A stretch of DNA of 9,627 nt, from positions 1-9,627 of the forward strand of contig CAZRTO010000048.1 in assembly GCA_964603025.1 (NCBI GenBank), given 5' to 3'. The notes under the pieces are model-generated. The model was not told the origin of the DNA and did not search any database. It saw nothing but the letters and a program-made list of their open reading frames with translations. A program made the position numbers and the translations under genes. Source of the stretch: CALFCX01 sp964603025. GTDB taxonomy: Bacteria > Margulisbacteria > WOR-1 > JAKLHX01. Below, piece by piece: positions 1 through 6,800 of the stretch (position 1 is the first letter of the stretch; each line of letters opens with the position of its first letter).

Positions 1-761
1 TCGTAATGGCCGTCCTCGTTCTTGTCGTAGTTTATGGCGCGCTTCTGTATGGATTCTTTGGCAATTTCCAGAGTGAAGTGCACCACGCCTTTTTTGTCGG
101 GCGGAGTGGTCAGCGCGCCGATCTCAAGCGCGTTCAAAGCCCTGCGCGCGTCGCCATTAGCGGTATTTGCCAGGAATTCCGCGGCTTTTTCATCCATTTT
201 GATCTTTATATCGCCGAGGCCTTTCTCTTTATCCGCGAGAGCTTTTTTTATCAATTCCTTCAGCGCTTCAGCCTTCAGCTCTTTCAACTCAAACACCTGC
301 GACCTTGATACCAGCGCCGGTATGACCGAAAAGAACGGGTTATGCGTGGTAGCGCCGATCAGTATTATCGTTCCGTCCTCGACATCCGGAAGCAGAGCGT
401 CCTGCTGGGCCTTGTTGAACCGGTGTATCTCGTCAATGAACGCTATAGTCCTTTTGGCGTTAATATCCCAGCGGTGCTTTGCCTCGGCGACAAGCTTTCT
501 TATTTCCGGGACGCCGGCTGTCACTGCGTTCATCTTCTCAAAATGCGCCCCGGTCTCCATGGATATTATGTGCGCCAAAGCGGTCTTCCCGCAGCCCGGC
601 GGCCCGAAAAGGATAACGGAAAAGAGCTTGTCGGACCTGATCGCGCGCGCCAGAAGGGAGTCTTTGTCCGTGATATGTTCCTGGCCGAGCAGGTCCTCAA
701 GCTTTTCCGGCCTCATGCGGACGGGGAGGGGATATTCCTTTTTTCTTTCGAATAGGTTCAC
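1..761 (-). CDS. rarA: RarA (MgsA) family AAA+ ATPase, 3' end beyond the window
   Basis: Replication-associated recombination protein A, a cytoplasmic AAA+ ATPase of the clamp-loader/RuvB clade that acts at stalled replication forks. The first 253 codons are present, about 60% of a usual 425-450 residue protein. Visible motifs are Walker A GPPGCGKT (53-60), Walker B IAFIDE (106-111) followed by IHRFNKAQQD, sensor 1 GATTHNP (136-142), a probable arginine finger in SRS (R153), and further on GDARRALNALE of the lid domain. The start is GTG at 761, giving the N-terminus (M)NLFERKK, which matches the family's MxLFE opening; ATG at codon 16 would cut this off. The GTG overlaps the TGA of the upstream lipid kinase (GTGA), and I see no separate Shine-Dalgarno, so translation is probably coupled. 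The C-terminal tetramerisation domain lies outside the window. Confidence 0.93.
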   Translation of the reverse strand, partial: MNLFERKKEYPLPVRMRPEKLEDLLGQEHITDKDSLLARAIRSDKLFSVILFGPPGCGKTALAHIISMETGAHFEKMNAVTAGVPEIRKLVAEAKHRWDINAKRTIAFIDEIHRFNKAQQDALLPDVEDGTIILIGATTHNPFFSVIPALVSRSQVFELKELKAEALKELIKKALADKEKGLGDIKIKMDEKAAEFLANTANGDARRALNALEIGALTTPPDKKGVVHFTLEIAKESIQKRAINYDKNEDGHY

Positions 762-1549
762 TTGGTTTTTACCGGTATTTTGCATTCCGACACGGTTATT
801 TCGTAAGGTGACGGGATCTCAAGGAGCTCTCCGTCGCACCTTATCTCCAGTTCGGAAGAACTTTGCAGAAAGATCTTTTTTGCTTTGAAAGTTGTCAGAG
901 GATAATTCCCCCTGCCGGGACTTTTGACGCCCGCCCCGTAGCGCCAAAACGGGGATCCCGGAGCGCGGTTCATCACCGAGATGTTGAAATATCCGTCATC
1001 AAGCCCGGCTCGCGGGGATATCTCGGAACCTGCGGAGAAAAACCGTCCGTTTGATACCGCGGCAAAAACGAAGTTGGCGTTTAGTTCGACGTCATCCGCG
1101 CGCAAAAAAAGTCCGGCGTATTTATCCGGAGGGGCGGGGATGACCTCTGCGTCATTGAGAAAATATCTGTTCCCGATCTTTCCTGTGTCCGCGAGCAATT
1201 GTGTCCCGTGCAAGGCTATTTCCACGGCTTCCGCGATGTCGGAAAGCGGGATGCCGAGCGATCTGCAGAGATTGTTTCGGGTCCCGGCCGGGATAGCGGC
1301 GAGCACTGTGCCTGATCCGCAGATGCCGTTGGCAATTTCGTTAAGCGTGCCGTCTCCTCCGACACCTATTATCATGTCAAAACCGTCATCAACCGCTTTT
1401 TTTGATAGAGAAACCGCTCCGCCGGGTTTAAAAGTGAGGTCCAGGCTGTACTGTATCCCGCGGTCGCACAAGCACTGTTCTGTCTTAAGGCCAACAAACT
1501 TACCTGTCCCGCAGCCCGCGCGCGGGTTTACGATAACTTTAATGTTCAT
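758..1549 (-). CDS. Diacylglycerol kinase / YegS-LCB5 family lipid kinase, shortened
   Basis: Predicted cytoplasmic ATP-dependent lipid kinase, probably of diacylglycerol or a related lipid; the substrate cannot be read from the sequence. The 263 residues begin with the NPRAGCGTG nucleotide loop (8-16), then the catalytic GGDGTLNEIANG (64-75), PAGTRNNLCRSLGIP (87-101) and LDDGYFNIS (183-191). The third motif has Asn where GTxND members carry Asp, resembling the GTRNH subclass. The stretch between FLNDAEVI (130-137) and VFAAVSNGRFFSAG (161-174) is only about 25 residues and lacks the usual GxGxDA segment, so the protein is shorter than the typical 290-310. The reading frame is intact, so this is probably a variant and not a pseudogene. 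It lies 20 nt downstream of the microprotein gene and overlaps rarA by 4 nt. It lacks a clear Shine-Dalgarno. Confidence 0.88.
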   Translation of the reverse strand: MNIKVIVNPRAGCGTGKFVGLKTEQCLCDRGIQYSLDLTFKPGGAVSLSKKAVDDGFDMIIGVGGDGTLNEIANGICGSGTVLAAIPAGTRNNLCRSLGIPLSDIAEAVEIALHGTQLLADTGKIGNRYFLNDAEVIPAPPDKYAGLFLRADDVELNANFVFAAVSNGRFFSAGSEISPRAGLDDGYFNISVMNRAPGSPFWRYGAGVKSPGRGNYPLTTFKAKKIFLQSSSELEIRCDGELLEIPSPYEITVSECKIPVKTK

Positions 1550-1557
1550 TCGTGAAA

Positions 1558-1566
1558 ATTATAGCA
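1558..1566 (-). promoter_or_regulatory. Extended -10 element just upstream of the lipid kinase
   Basis: The minus strand reads TGCTATAAT here, a perfect extended -10 (TGnTATAAT), with its last base 8 nt before the kinase ATG at 1549. No good -35 is seen at normal spacing. If used, transcription would start at or a couple of bases before the ATG, giving a nearly leaderless mRNA, which would fit the absence of a Shine-Dalgarno. An internal promoter is plausible, but a chance match in an A/T-rich 20-nt spacer is possible. Confidence 0.4.
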
Positions 1567-1569
1567 TTT

Positions 1570-1647
1570 TCACTTGGACGAAGCCGCCCACCACCACGTG
1601 AGAGCTACGATGATGATCGCGAGCACTACCCACCAGATCCAGCCCAT
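1570..1647 (-). CDS. 25-residue Trp-rich single-pass membrane microprotein
   Basis: Unrecognised small protein. It starts MGWIWWVVLAIIIV and ends in WWWAASSK. The core (residues 7-17) is purely hydrophobic and is bracketed by tryptophans at 3, 5, 6 and 18-20, the usual position of Trp at the membrane interface; a lone Lys ends the chain. That is one short transmembrane helix with 6 Trp in 25 residues. Support for translation is a GGAGG Shine-Dalgarno at 1661-1657 spaced 9 nt from the ATG, and a strong promoter (1719-1682) placed about 28 nt upstream of it. An ATG two codons earlier (1653) is only 3 nt from the GGAGG, so it is less likely. It heads the lipid kinase-rarA transcript, with 20 nt to the kinase. 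A link with the kinase at the membrane is only inference. Alternatively it is a leader peptide. Confidence 0.7.
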   Translation of the reverse strand: MGWIWWVVLAIIIVALTWWWAASSK

Positions 1648-1681
1648 TGTCATTCACCTCCACGGGAATAGGTTTGGGATA

Positions 1682-1709
1682 ATCATAACATCGGAGAGGG
1701 GTTTGTCAA
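1682..1709 (-). promoter_or_regulatory. Sigma70-type promoter for the microprotein-kinase-rarA operon
   Basis: On the minus strand TTGACA (1709-1704, perfect -35) is followed after 16 bp by TATGAT (1687-1682, 5 of 6), which also carries the TGn extension (TGTTATGAT). The predicted start is near 1675, leaving a leader of about 28 nt that contains the GGAGG of the microprotein. This is the best promoter match in the window. Confidence 0.72.
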
Positions 1710-1730
1710 TAAAGAATAGGCCAATGAAGA

Positions 1731-1856
1731 AAAGGGCCCATGAAGGCCCGCAAAGTGATAAAAGGCAGAGGGTGGAAAGGGCTTGCTGCTTATGAGCCTT
1801 TTTTGCCTTCCGTCCTTTTCCCTTTTTGGGCCCTTAGGGGCCTTTACGGGCCCTTT
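1731..1856. repeat. Large imperfect hairpin between divergent promoters
   Basis: An outer arm pair (1731-1749 with 1838-1856) matches at 17 of 19 positions plus one G-T pair, each arm carrying GGGCCC. A second, inner stem (1760-1783 with 1795-1818) has 16 Watson-Crick pairs, 6 G-T pairs and 2 mismatches around an 11-nt loop. A third GGGCCC (1828-1833) offers an alternative partner for the left outer arm. The element lies upstream of both the minus promoter (1709-1682) and the plus promoter (1872-1900), so it is not an obvious terminator for either. It could be a structured RNA, a MITE-like palindromic remnant or a recombination/protein-binding site. No coding sequence is credible here. Confidence 0.6.
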
Positions 1857-1871
1857 CTGTGTTTGCCCAGG

Positions 1872-1900
1872 TTGAATCTTCCTTTCCAAGGTACTATCAT
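1872..1900 (+). promoter_or_regulatory. Promoter for the unrecognised 204-residue protein
   Basis: TTGAAT (1872-1877, 4 of 6 to the -35 consensus), a spacer of exactly 17 bp, then TATCAT (1895-1900, 5 of 6 to the -10). The predicted start near 1906-1907 is only a few bases before ATG 1910, implying a nearly leaderless message. If real, this rules out the upstream GTG at 1859 as the translation start. Confidence 0.5.
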
Positions 1901-1909
1901 AAAAGAGTG

Positions 1910-2524
1910 ATGTACCTCTACGATGGTCCGATAATGAGAAAGCCGTCAGCTGCTGGGAGTTGCATCGCGCCGGCCGAGTGGGCTGACCCTGTTAAAAGGC
2001 CGCGCGGGGTTGAGCTCAAGAACGGCATATACTATATTTTTGACGCCACGCCGGCGAAGAACGTGATCCTTTTATCTTCACAGGATGCTTTGCACCTCAA
2101 AGAGCTGTCGTTCTTCCTTATCTGGAGATATCAGAAGACATATACAAGGGAAGCATTCGAAAGGATGCATGGCCCCATGTTCAAGGGATTTCAGGATTAT
2201 CTGGACAAAAAAAGGCCGTCCCTTGAGGGGATCCCGGGGATCTTTAACGGAATTCCTTTTGGTGACAAACAATACAAGTTCAAACAGTCGTATTATGTGA
2301 ATCAGAGCGTCCCTTTCCAGATGAAGGGAGCAAGTCTTGCTGTCGGGTTGTCGGTCGACAGGGTGCTAGGGCCCGCAGGCAACGTTATCAAGAACCCCAA
2401 GGACATGGAGAACGCCTACAAAGAGCTCAAAACGATCTTCAACCAGGAGATCGACTACATGGGACAGAACCCCGCCTTCCAGAAACCGGCCATGCCTCAG
2501 AGCGTGGTAGTCCCGAAGTTTTAA
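1910..2524 (+). CDS. Protein of unknown function, 204 residues
   Basis: I do not recognise this protein. With ATG 1910 it begins MYLYDGPIMRKPSAAG. It is soluble in appearance: no signal peptide, no transmembrane helix, no CxxC or Walker-type motif, and a single Cys (18). It is rich in Tyr, Phe and Lys. Residues 60-102 (LHLKELSFFLIWRYQKTYTR onward) look helical, 105-155 contain GIPGIFNGIPFGDK and a likely beta-rich stretch, and residues 162-184 look helical before a Pro-rich tail ending VVVPKF. The frame is open for over 200 codons, with a plausible promoter upstream and codon choice resembling the neighbours, so I take it as a real gene. The start is uncertain: GTG 1859 and ATG 1934 are alternatives, and none has a good Shine-Dalgarno. 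It is divergent from the kinase operon and upstream of rex, and 203 bp with repeats separates it from rex. Confidence 0.65.
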   Translation: MYLYDGPIMRKPSAAGSCIAPAEWADPVKRPRGVELKNGIYYIFDATPAKNVILLSSQDALHLKELSFFLIWRYQKTYTREAFERMHGPMFKGFQDYLDKKRPSLEGIPGIFNGIPFGDKQYKFKQSYYVNQSVPFQMKGASLAVGLSVDRVLGPAGNVIKNPKDMENAYKELKTIFNQEIDYMGQNPAFQKPAMPQSVVVPKF

Positions 2525-2537
2525 AGAGAGCTGACGC

Positions 2538-2627
2538 ATGAAGGATGACGGATGAAGAATGACGGATGAAGAATATGGATTAATATTTCTTTTTACCTCG
2601 TCATCCTTCATTCATCATCCGTTATCC
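2538..2627. repeat. 14-bp degenerate tandem repeat forming a long inverted repeat
   Basis: Units AAGGATGACGGATG (2541-2554) and AAGAATGACGGATG (2555-2568) are followed by a decayed copy (2569-2582) and preceded by a weaker one. The arm 2543-2568 is complementary to 2602-2627 at 23 of 26 positions, with one of the three exceptions a G-T pair. In a shifted register, 2538-2550 pairs perfectly over 13 bp with 2599-2611. It begins 13 nt after the stop of the unknown gene and could act as its transcript end or an mRNA-stabilising stem. No U-tract follows the right arm, so it is not a standard intrinsic terminator. Confidence 0.65.
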
Positions 2628-2663
2628 CATCCAGAGTCTTCCATCGCAAATACGATCGAGCTC

Positions 2664-2726
2664 TATTGCTCCGGCCGTCATATAATATGCTATAATATCC
2701 ATGATTATGTGAATTGCGGAGCAATA
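2664..2726 (+). promoter_or_regulatory. rex-hyd operon promoter and leader with inverted repeats
   Basis: Two TATAAT hexamers occur at 2681-2686 and 2691-2696; the second is preceded by TGC, giving a perfect extended -10 with an expected start near 2703. TTGCTC (2666-2671) is a weak -35 with a long 19-bp spacer. TATTGCTCCG (2664-2673) is an exact inverted repeat of CGGAGCAATA (2717-2726), whose GGAG is the rex Shine-Dalgarno (2718-2721, 6 nt before ATG 2728). A small palindrome, ATTGC-GGA-GCAAT (2713-2725), covers the same site. Either could be an operator or control rex translation. I found no full-length classical Rex operator (TTGTGAA-type 18-bp palindrome); only a half site, TGTGAA at 2708-2713. 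Confidence 0.5.
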
Positions 2727-2727
2727 A

Positions 2728-3357
2728 ATGACGGTCAACAAAAACTGCATAATCCGTCTCTCCAAATATAAGAACGCTTTGGCAAAGCTCAAAGCTCTCG
2801 GTTTCGTTAAAGTATTTTCCGACAACCTTGCTGATGCCGCGGGCGTGGCTTCCTCGCTTGTAAGAAAGGACTTTTCAATATTCGGCATAACTGGCAACAA
2901 AAAAGGCGGTTATCTCATAGACGAGCTCCTGGAAAAGGTCAACGATATACTGGGCAAGAACGATACGCAAAAGGTTGTTATAGCAGGGGCCGGGAACATA
3001 GGCTCGGCACTTATGAAATACAAGGGGTTTGAGAAAGAAGGGCTTAAGATCGTCGCCGCGTTCGATAATGACGAGAAAAAGGCAGAGAAGAACCCGTCCG
3101 TTCCGGTAATGCCTACCAGCAGGATGAAAGACTTTATCAGGGACAACAGGATAAAGATCGGCATAATATGCGTTCCGGACCACGCGGCCGGCGAGATCTT
3201 TGAGGCTATGATAGCCGCCGGGATAAAGGGAGTTCTCAACTTCGCTCCCGTTAATTTAAAGACGCAGGACGACGTGATCGTGGAGAACGTGAACCTTGTC
3301 GGAGAGCTGGAGAGCCTTATATATTTTGTGAACGCTTCCAAAAAAATAAGAAAGTAG
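2728..3357 (+). CDS. rex: Redox-sensing transcriptional repressor Rex
   Basis: Rex is a homodimeric DNA-binding protein that senses the NADH/NAD+ ratio and releases its operators when NADH is high, typically derepressing fermentation and hydrogenase genes. The 209 residues are normal length. An N-terminal winged helix (about 8-75) contains the family signature VRKDFSIFG (45-53) and GGYLIDELL (60-68). The Rossmann domain follows, with the dinucleotide loop GAGNIGSAL (87-95), KGFEKEGLKIVAAFD (99-113), then IGIICVPDHAA (144-154), AGIKGVLNFAPV (164-175) and a C-terminal helix ELESLIYFVNA (193-203) of the domain-swap type. ATG 2728 has GGAG 6 nt upstream. Its stop lies 6 nt before hydC, so it is the first gene of the hydrogenase operon and probably controls it and itself. 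Confidence 0.96.
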   Translation: MTVNKNCIIRLSKYKNALAKLKALGFVKVFSDNLADAAGVASSLVRKDFSIFGITGNKKGGYLIDELLEKVNDILGKNDTQKVVIAGAGNIGSALMKYKGFEKEGLKIVAAFDNDEKKAEKNPSVPVMPTSRMKDFIRDNRIKIGIICVPDHAAGEIFEAMIAAGIKGVLNFAPVNLKTQDDVIVENVNLVGELESLIYFVNASKKIRK

Positions 3358-3363
3358 GAAAGG

Positions 3364-3885
3364 ATGCCTGACATGGAAACTCTGCCCAGGTCAAAGACGG
3401 ACGAAATAATAAAGAAATACGGGTCCCTGCCGGGAAGCCTTTTGAGCATCCTTGAAGAGATACAGACGTCCACAAAGGGCAAATTCCTCCCCGAGGACGC
3501 GCTTGTCAGGGTTGGCGAGGTCACAAGAACGCCGCTTTCCCGTATCTACAGCGTGGCCACTTTTTATTCCTTCTTTAACCTGGTCCCGCAGGGCCGGCAT
3601 ACGATAACGGTGTGCAGGGGTACGGCCTGCCACACGAGAAAATCAAACGAGTTGTTCAATTATCTCAAGGACCAGCTGGACTTTTCCCATGTAAAAAGCG
3701 GCGGCAGCGAAAAAGCCCTTATGACGACGAGCGACGGCGAGTTTACTATTCGGACGGTGGCTTGTTTCGGACAATGCGCGCTCGCGCCGGTAGTGGAGAT
3801 AGACGGGGTTATTTACGGTCATATGACCGTGGAAAAGCTCAAGAAGATGCTCAAGAAAATCTCGAAGGAAAAGGCAAAGAAATGA
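3364..3885 (+). CDS. hydC: NuoE-like [2Fe-2S] subunit of trimeric [FeFe] hydrogenase (HydC/HndA)
   Basis: Small electron-transfer subunit of a HydABC-type soluble hydrogenase, homologous to complex I NuoE. It has a helical N-terminus (about 8-75, with LPEDALVRVGEV and the IYSVATFYSFF signature) and a thioredoxin-like [2Fe-2S] domain with ligands C84, C89 (VCRGTACH), C134 and C138 (CFGQC), followed by the typical APVVEIDGVIYGHMT. At 173 residues it is close to family length; the Lys-rich tail is unremarkable. Two starts are possible, ATG 3364 and ATG 3373 (MPDMETL); AGGA/AAGG sequences upstream could serve either. It follows rex by 6 nt, and its TGA overlaps the next ATG (ATGA), so production of the two proteins is probably coupled. 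Confidence 0.94.
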   Translation: MPDMETLPRSKTDEIIKKYGSLPGSLLSILEEIQTSTKGKFLPEDALVRVGEVTRTPLSRIYSVATFYSFFNLVPQGRHTITVCRGTACHTRKSNELFNYLKDQLDFSHVKSGGSEKALMTTSDGEFTIRTVACFGQCALAPVVEIDGVIYGHMTVEKLKKMLKKISKEKAKK

Positions 3886-6800
3886 AAATATCAAACCTTA
3901 AAGACCTTGAGAAAGTAAGGCAGGCCGGTCTCAAAAAAATACTGTCCGGAAAGCCGCGCATAACGGTCGGGATGGATACCTGCGGGATAGGCAACGGCGC
4001 GGAAGAGATCATGGCGCGGCTTAAAGCCGCCGCGAAAAAAGCAAAAGCCGACGTGCTGATAGAAAAGACGGGTTGCTTCGGGTTCTGTGCCGCGGAGCCT
4101 CTGGTGAATGTGCACATTCCGGGATCTCCGCTCGTGATCCTGAAAGAGGTCAAAGCAAAAGATGCGGGCAAGATCATCGGCGCGGTGAAGAAAAAGAGCT
4201 TTTCAGGCTTGAAAACGCTGTGCAAAATATCTTCCTGGGACCATATAACAAGCGAGATAAAGTTCGGTACGGGATTTGAGGGCATTCCCGAGTGGAATGA
4301 GATAGATTTTTTCAAAGGCCAGAAAAAGATAGTCCTTCGCGACAGCGGCTTGATCGATCCGGAGGATATAGAAGAATATATCGGGATAGGAGGGTATGCC
4401 CCTCTACAAAAGGTCCTGGGCGGCATGTCTGCGGAAAAAGTCATAGAAGAGATCAAGAGCTCAAAGCTCAGGGGGCGCGGCGGAGCGGGATTTCCGACGG
4501 CGGTCAAATGGTCGCTCATGCGCCAGGAAAAGTCCGACGATAAATATGTCGTTTGCAACGCGGACGAAGGCGATCCCGGCGCGTACATGAACCGCAACGA
4601 GATAGAGAGCGACCCTCACATGCTCATAGAAGGGATGATCATCGCCGCCTATGCCATGGGCGCGAACAAAGGGATATTATATGTAAGGGCTGAATATCCT
4701 CTTGCCGTTCAAAGGCTCTCCAGGGCCATTGAGCAGGCCAGGCAGTACGGGATGCTGGGCAGGAACATTTTCGGCTCAAAATTCGATTTTGATATGACGC
4801 TCGTGGAAGGCGCGGGCGCCTTTGTATGCGGCGAAGAGACCGCTCTGATAGCTTCCATCGAAGGCCTTGCGGGCCGTCCGACGCCCAGGCCGCCGTTCCC
4901 CGCGCAAAAGGGGATATTCGGCAAGCCTACTAACATCAACAACGTGGAGACCTATTGCAACATTCCGGCGATAATAGCCAGGGGCGCGGAGTGGTTCCAG
5001 CAGACCGGCACGAAGAACAGTTCCGGCACCAAGGTCTTTTCGCTTGTGGGAAAAATAAAGAATACGGGGCTCGTAGAGATGCCTCTCGGCCAGCCGCTCC
5101 AGAAAGTGATCTATAACATCGGCGGAGGCACCGGGACAAAGAAAAAGATAAAGGCAGTCCAGACAGGAGGCCCGTCAGGCGGCTGCATACCGCCGCATCT
5201 GTTCGATACTCCGCTCGATTACGAATCCTTAAACGCGCTGGGCACGATAATGGGTTCCGGCGGCATAGTCGTTATGGACGATGATAACTGCATGGTGGAC
5301 GTGGCCAAGTATTTTACCGAGTTCACCAACCACGATTCCTGCGGCAAATGCACACCCTGCAGGGAGGGCCTTTATCACCAGCTTAAGATACTTGAAAAAG
5401 TATGCTCTGGCAAGGCGGACGAACATGACATAAGCCTGCTGAAAGATCTGGGGGGCGTAATAGCCGACAGCGCTCTGTGCGGGCTGGGCCAGACGGCACC
5501 CAATCCGGTCATGACCACGCTGAAATATTTTCCGCTGGAGTATGATCATCACATCAAGGGCCTGAGATGTCCGTCAGGCGTCTGCCATGACCTTCTGATC
5601 TCACCGTGCGAGAACAGCTGTCCTTTGCATATCAATATTCCCGGGTACATACAGCTTTTCAAGGAAGGCAGGCTCAGGGAATCGTTCGAGCTCATAATGC
5701 AGGAGAATTTTCTTCCTTCCACGACCGGACGTATCTGCCATTTCCACTGCAAGATGCGCTGCCGCAGGGAGGAGATCGATGTGCCGGTCGCTCAGGGCGA
5801 GCTGCACAGGCATATCGCCGACACCGTTTACGAGAAAGGCATTGAAAAAGAGGTCTATGCCGAGATACTCAGAAAGAAAATGAAACCTTCAGGCAAAAAG
5901 GTCGCAGTCATAGGCGCGGGACCGGCGGGGTTGACCGCGGCGTATTATCTGTCGCGGCTGGGGCACTCGGTCACGGTGTTCGACGCGAAAAAGAAGACGG
6001 GCGGTATCTTGAGATACGGGATCCCCGCCTACCGGCTTCCCAAGGACGTGATGGACAAGGAGCTGGAGATACTCAAAAAACTCGGGGTTAAGTTCAGTAT
6101 GGGAGTGAAGGTGGACGCCAAAAAGATGGGGGCCATAAAGGGATCGTTCGATGCGGTGGTCGCGGCGACGGGCGCTTACAAAGAAGTTCCGTTTGAGATC
6201 AAAGGGTCTGGCATCAAAGGTGTTTGGTCGGGCGTTGATTTTCTTGACAAGGTAGCTTCGGGGCATACAGTAAAACTTGGGAAACACGTTGTCATTGTCG
6301 GTGCCGGAAATGTCGCCATAGACGCCTGCCGCACCGCGCTTCGTCTCGGGTCGGATGTCACAGTACTCTACCGCAGGGGGCGGGATGAGATGCCTGCCAA
6401 CGAGCACGAGATCGAAGAAGCCTACAACGAAGGGGTGAAGTTCATATTTTATGCCGCTCCTGAGGAAATAAAGAGCGGCCCGGACGGGAAGGTCTCAAGG
6501 ATAATAGCGAGAAAGATGGCTCAGGGGGACTTTGATATCTCGGGCAGGAAAAAACCGGTACCCACGGAAGAGCTGATCGATGTGGAATGTGACGCGGTCA
6601 TGTTCGCTATAGGAGAGAGAGTGGACGCGGGATATCTTTCATCGACCCGGGCGGAGACCAATAAGAACGGTACCGTGAAGGCGGATGCTTTTACCATGTC
6701 CACAGGCGACCCGAAAGTATTTGCCTGCGGGGATATCGTGACAGGTCCGGGCACTGCGGTAGAAGCGATGTCCCTGGGCAAGACCGCCGCCGGCGCAGTG

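Noticed and set aside
34..888. Plus-strand open frames over the left end
   Set aside because: They run antisense to rarA and the lipid kinase, whose motifs (GPPGCGKT, GGDGT) are unmistakable on the minus strand.
1574..1795. Plus-strand 73-codon frame opening MDEAAHHHV
   Set aside because: It is antisense to the microprotein gene and then runs into the hairpin; no ribosome binding site was found.
1683..1889. Minus-strand 68-codon frame rich in Lys and Pro
   Set aside because: It is the reading of the hairpin arms and overlaps the microprotein promoter; no ribosome site and a low-complexity composition.
1859..1909. GTG 1859 as the start of the unknown protein
   Set aside because: It would lie upstream of the likely promoter (1872-1900), adds residues coded from the promoter region and has no Shine-Dalgarno.
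2538..2627. CRISPR array
   Set aside because: The units are 14 bp, contiguous without spacers and inverted on one side; there are no cas genes.
2701..2730. Classical Rex operator before rex
   Set aside because: Only a TGTGAA half site is present; the opposite half is missing, so no operator is claimed.
3612..3881. Upstream extension of the hydB frame
   Set aside because: This 90-codon extension lies wholly inside hydC in another frame; ATG 3882, overlapping the hydC stop and preceded by AAGG, gives the normal HydB N-terminus.
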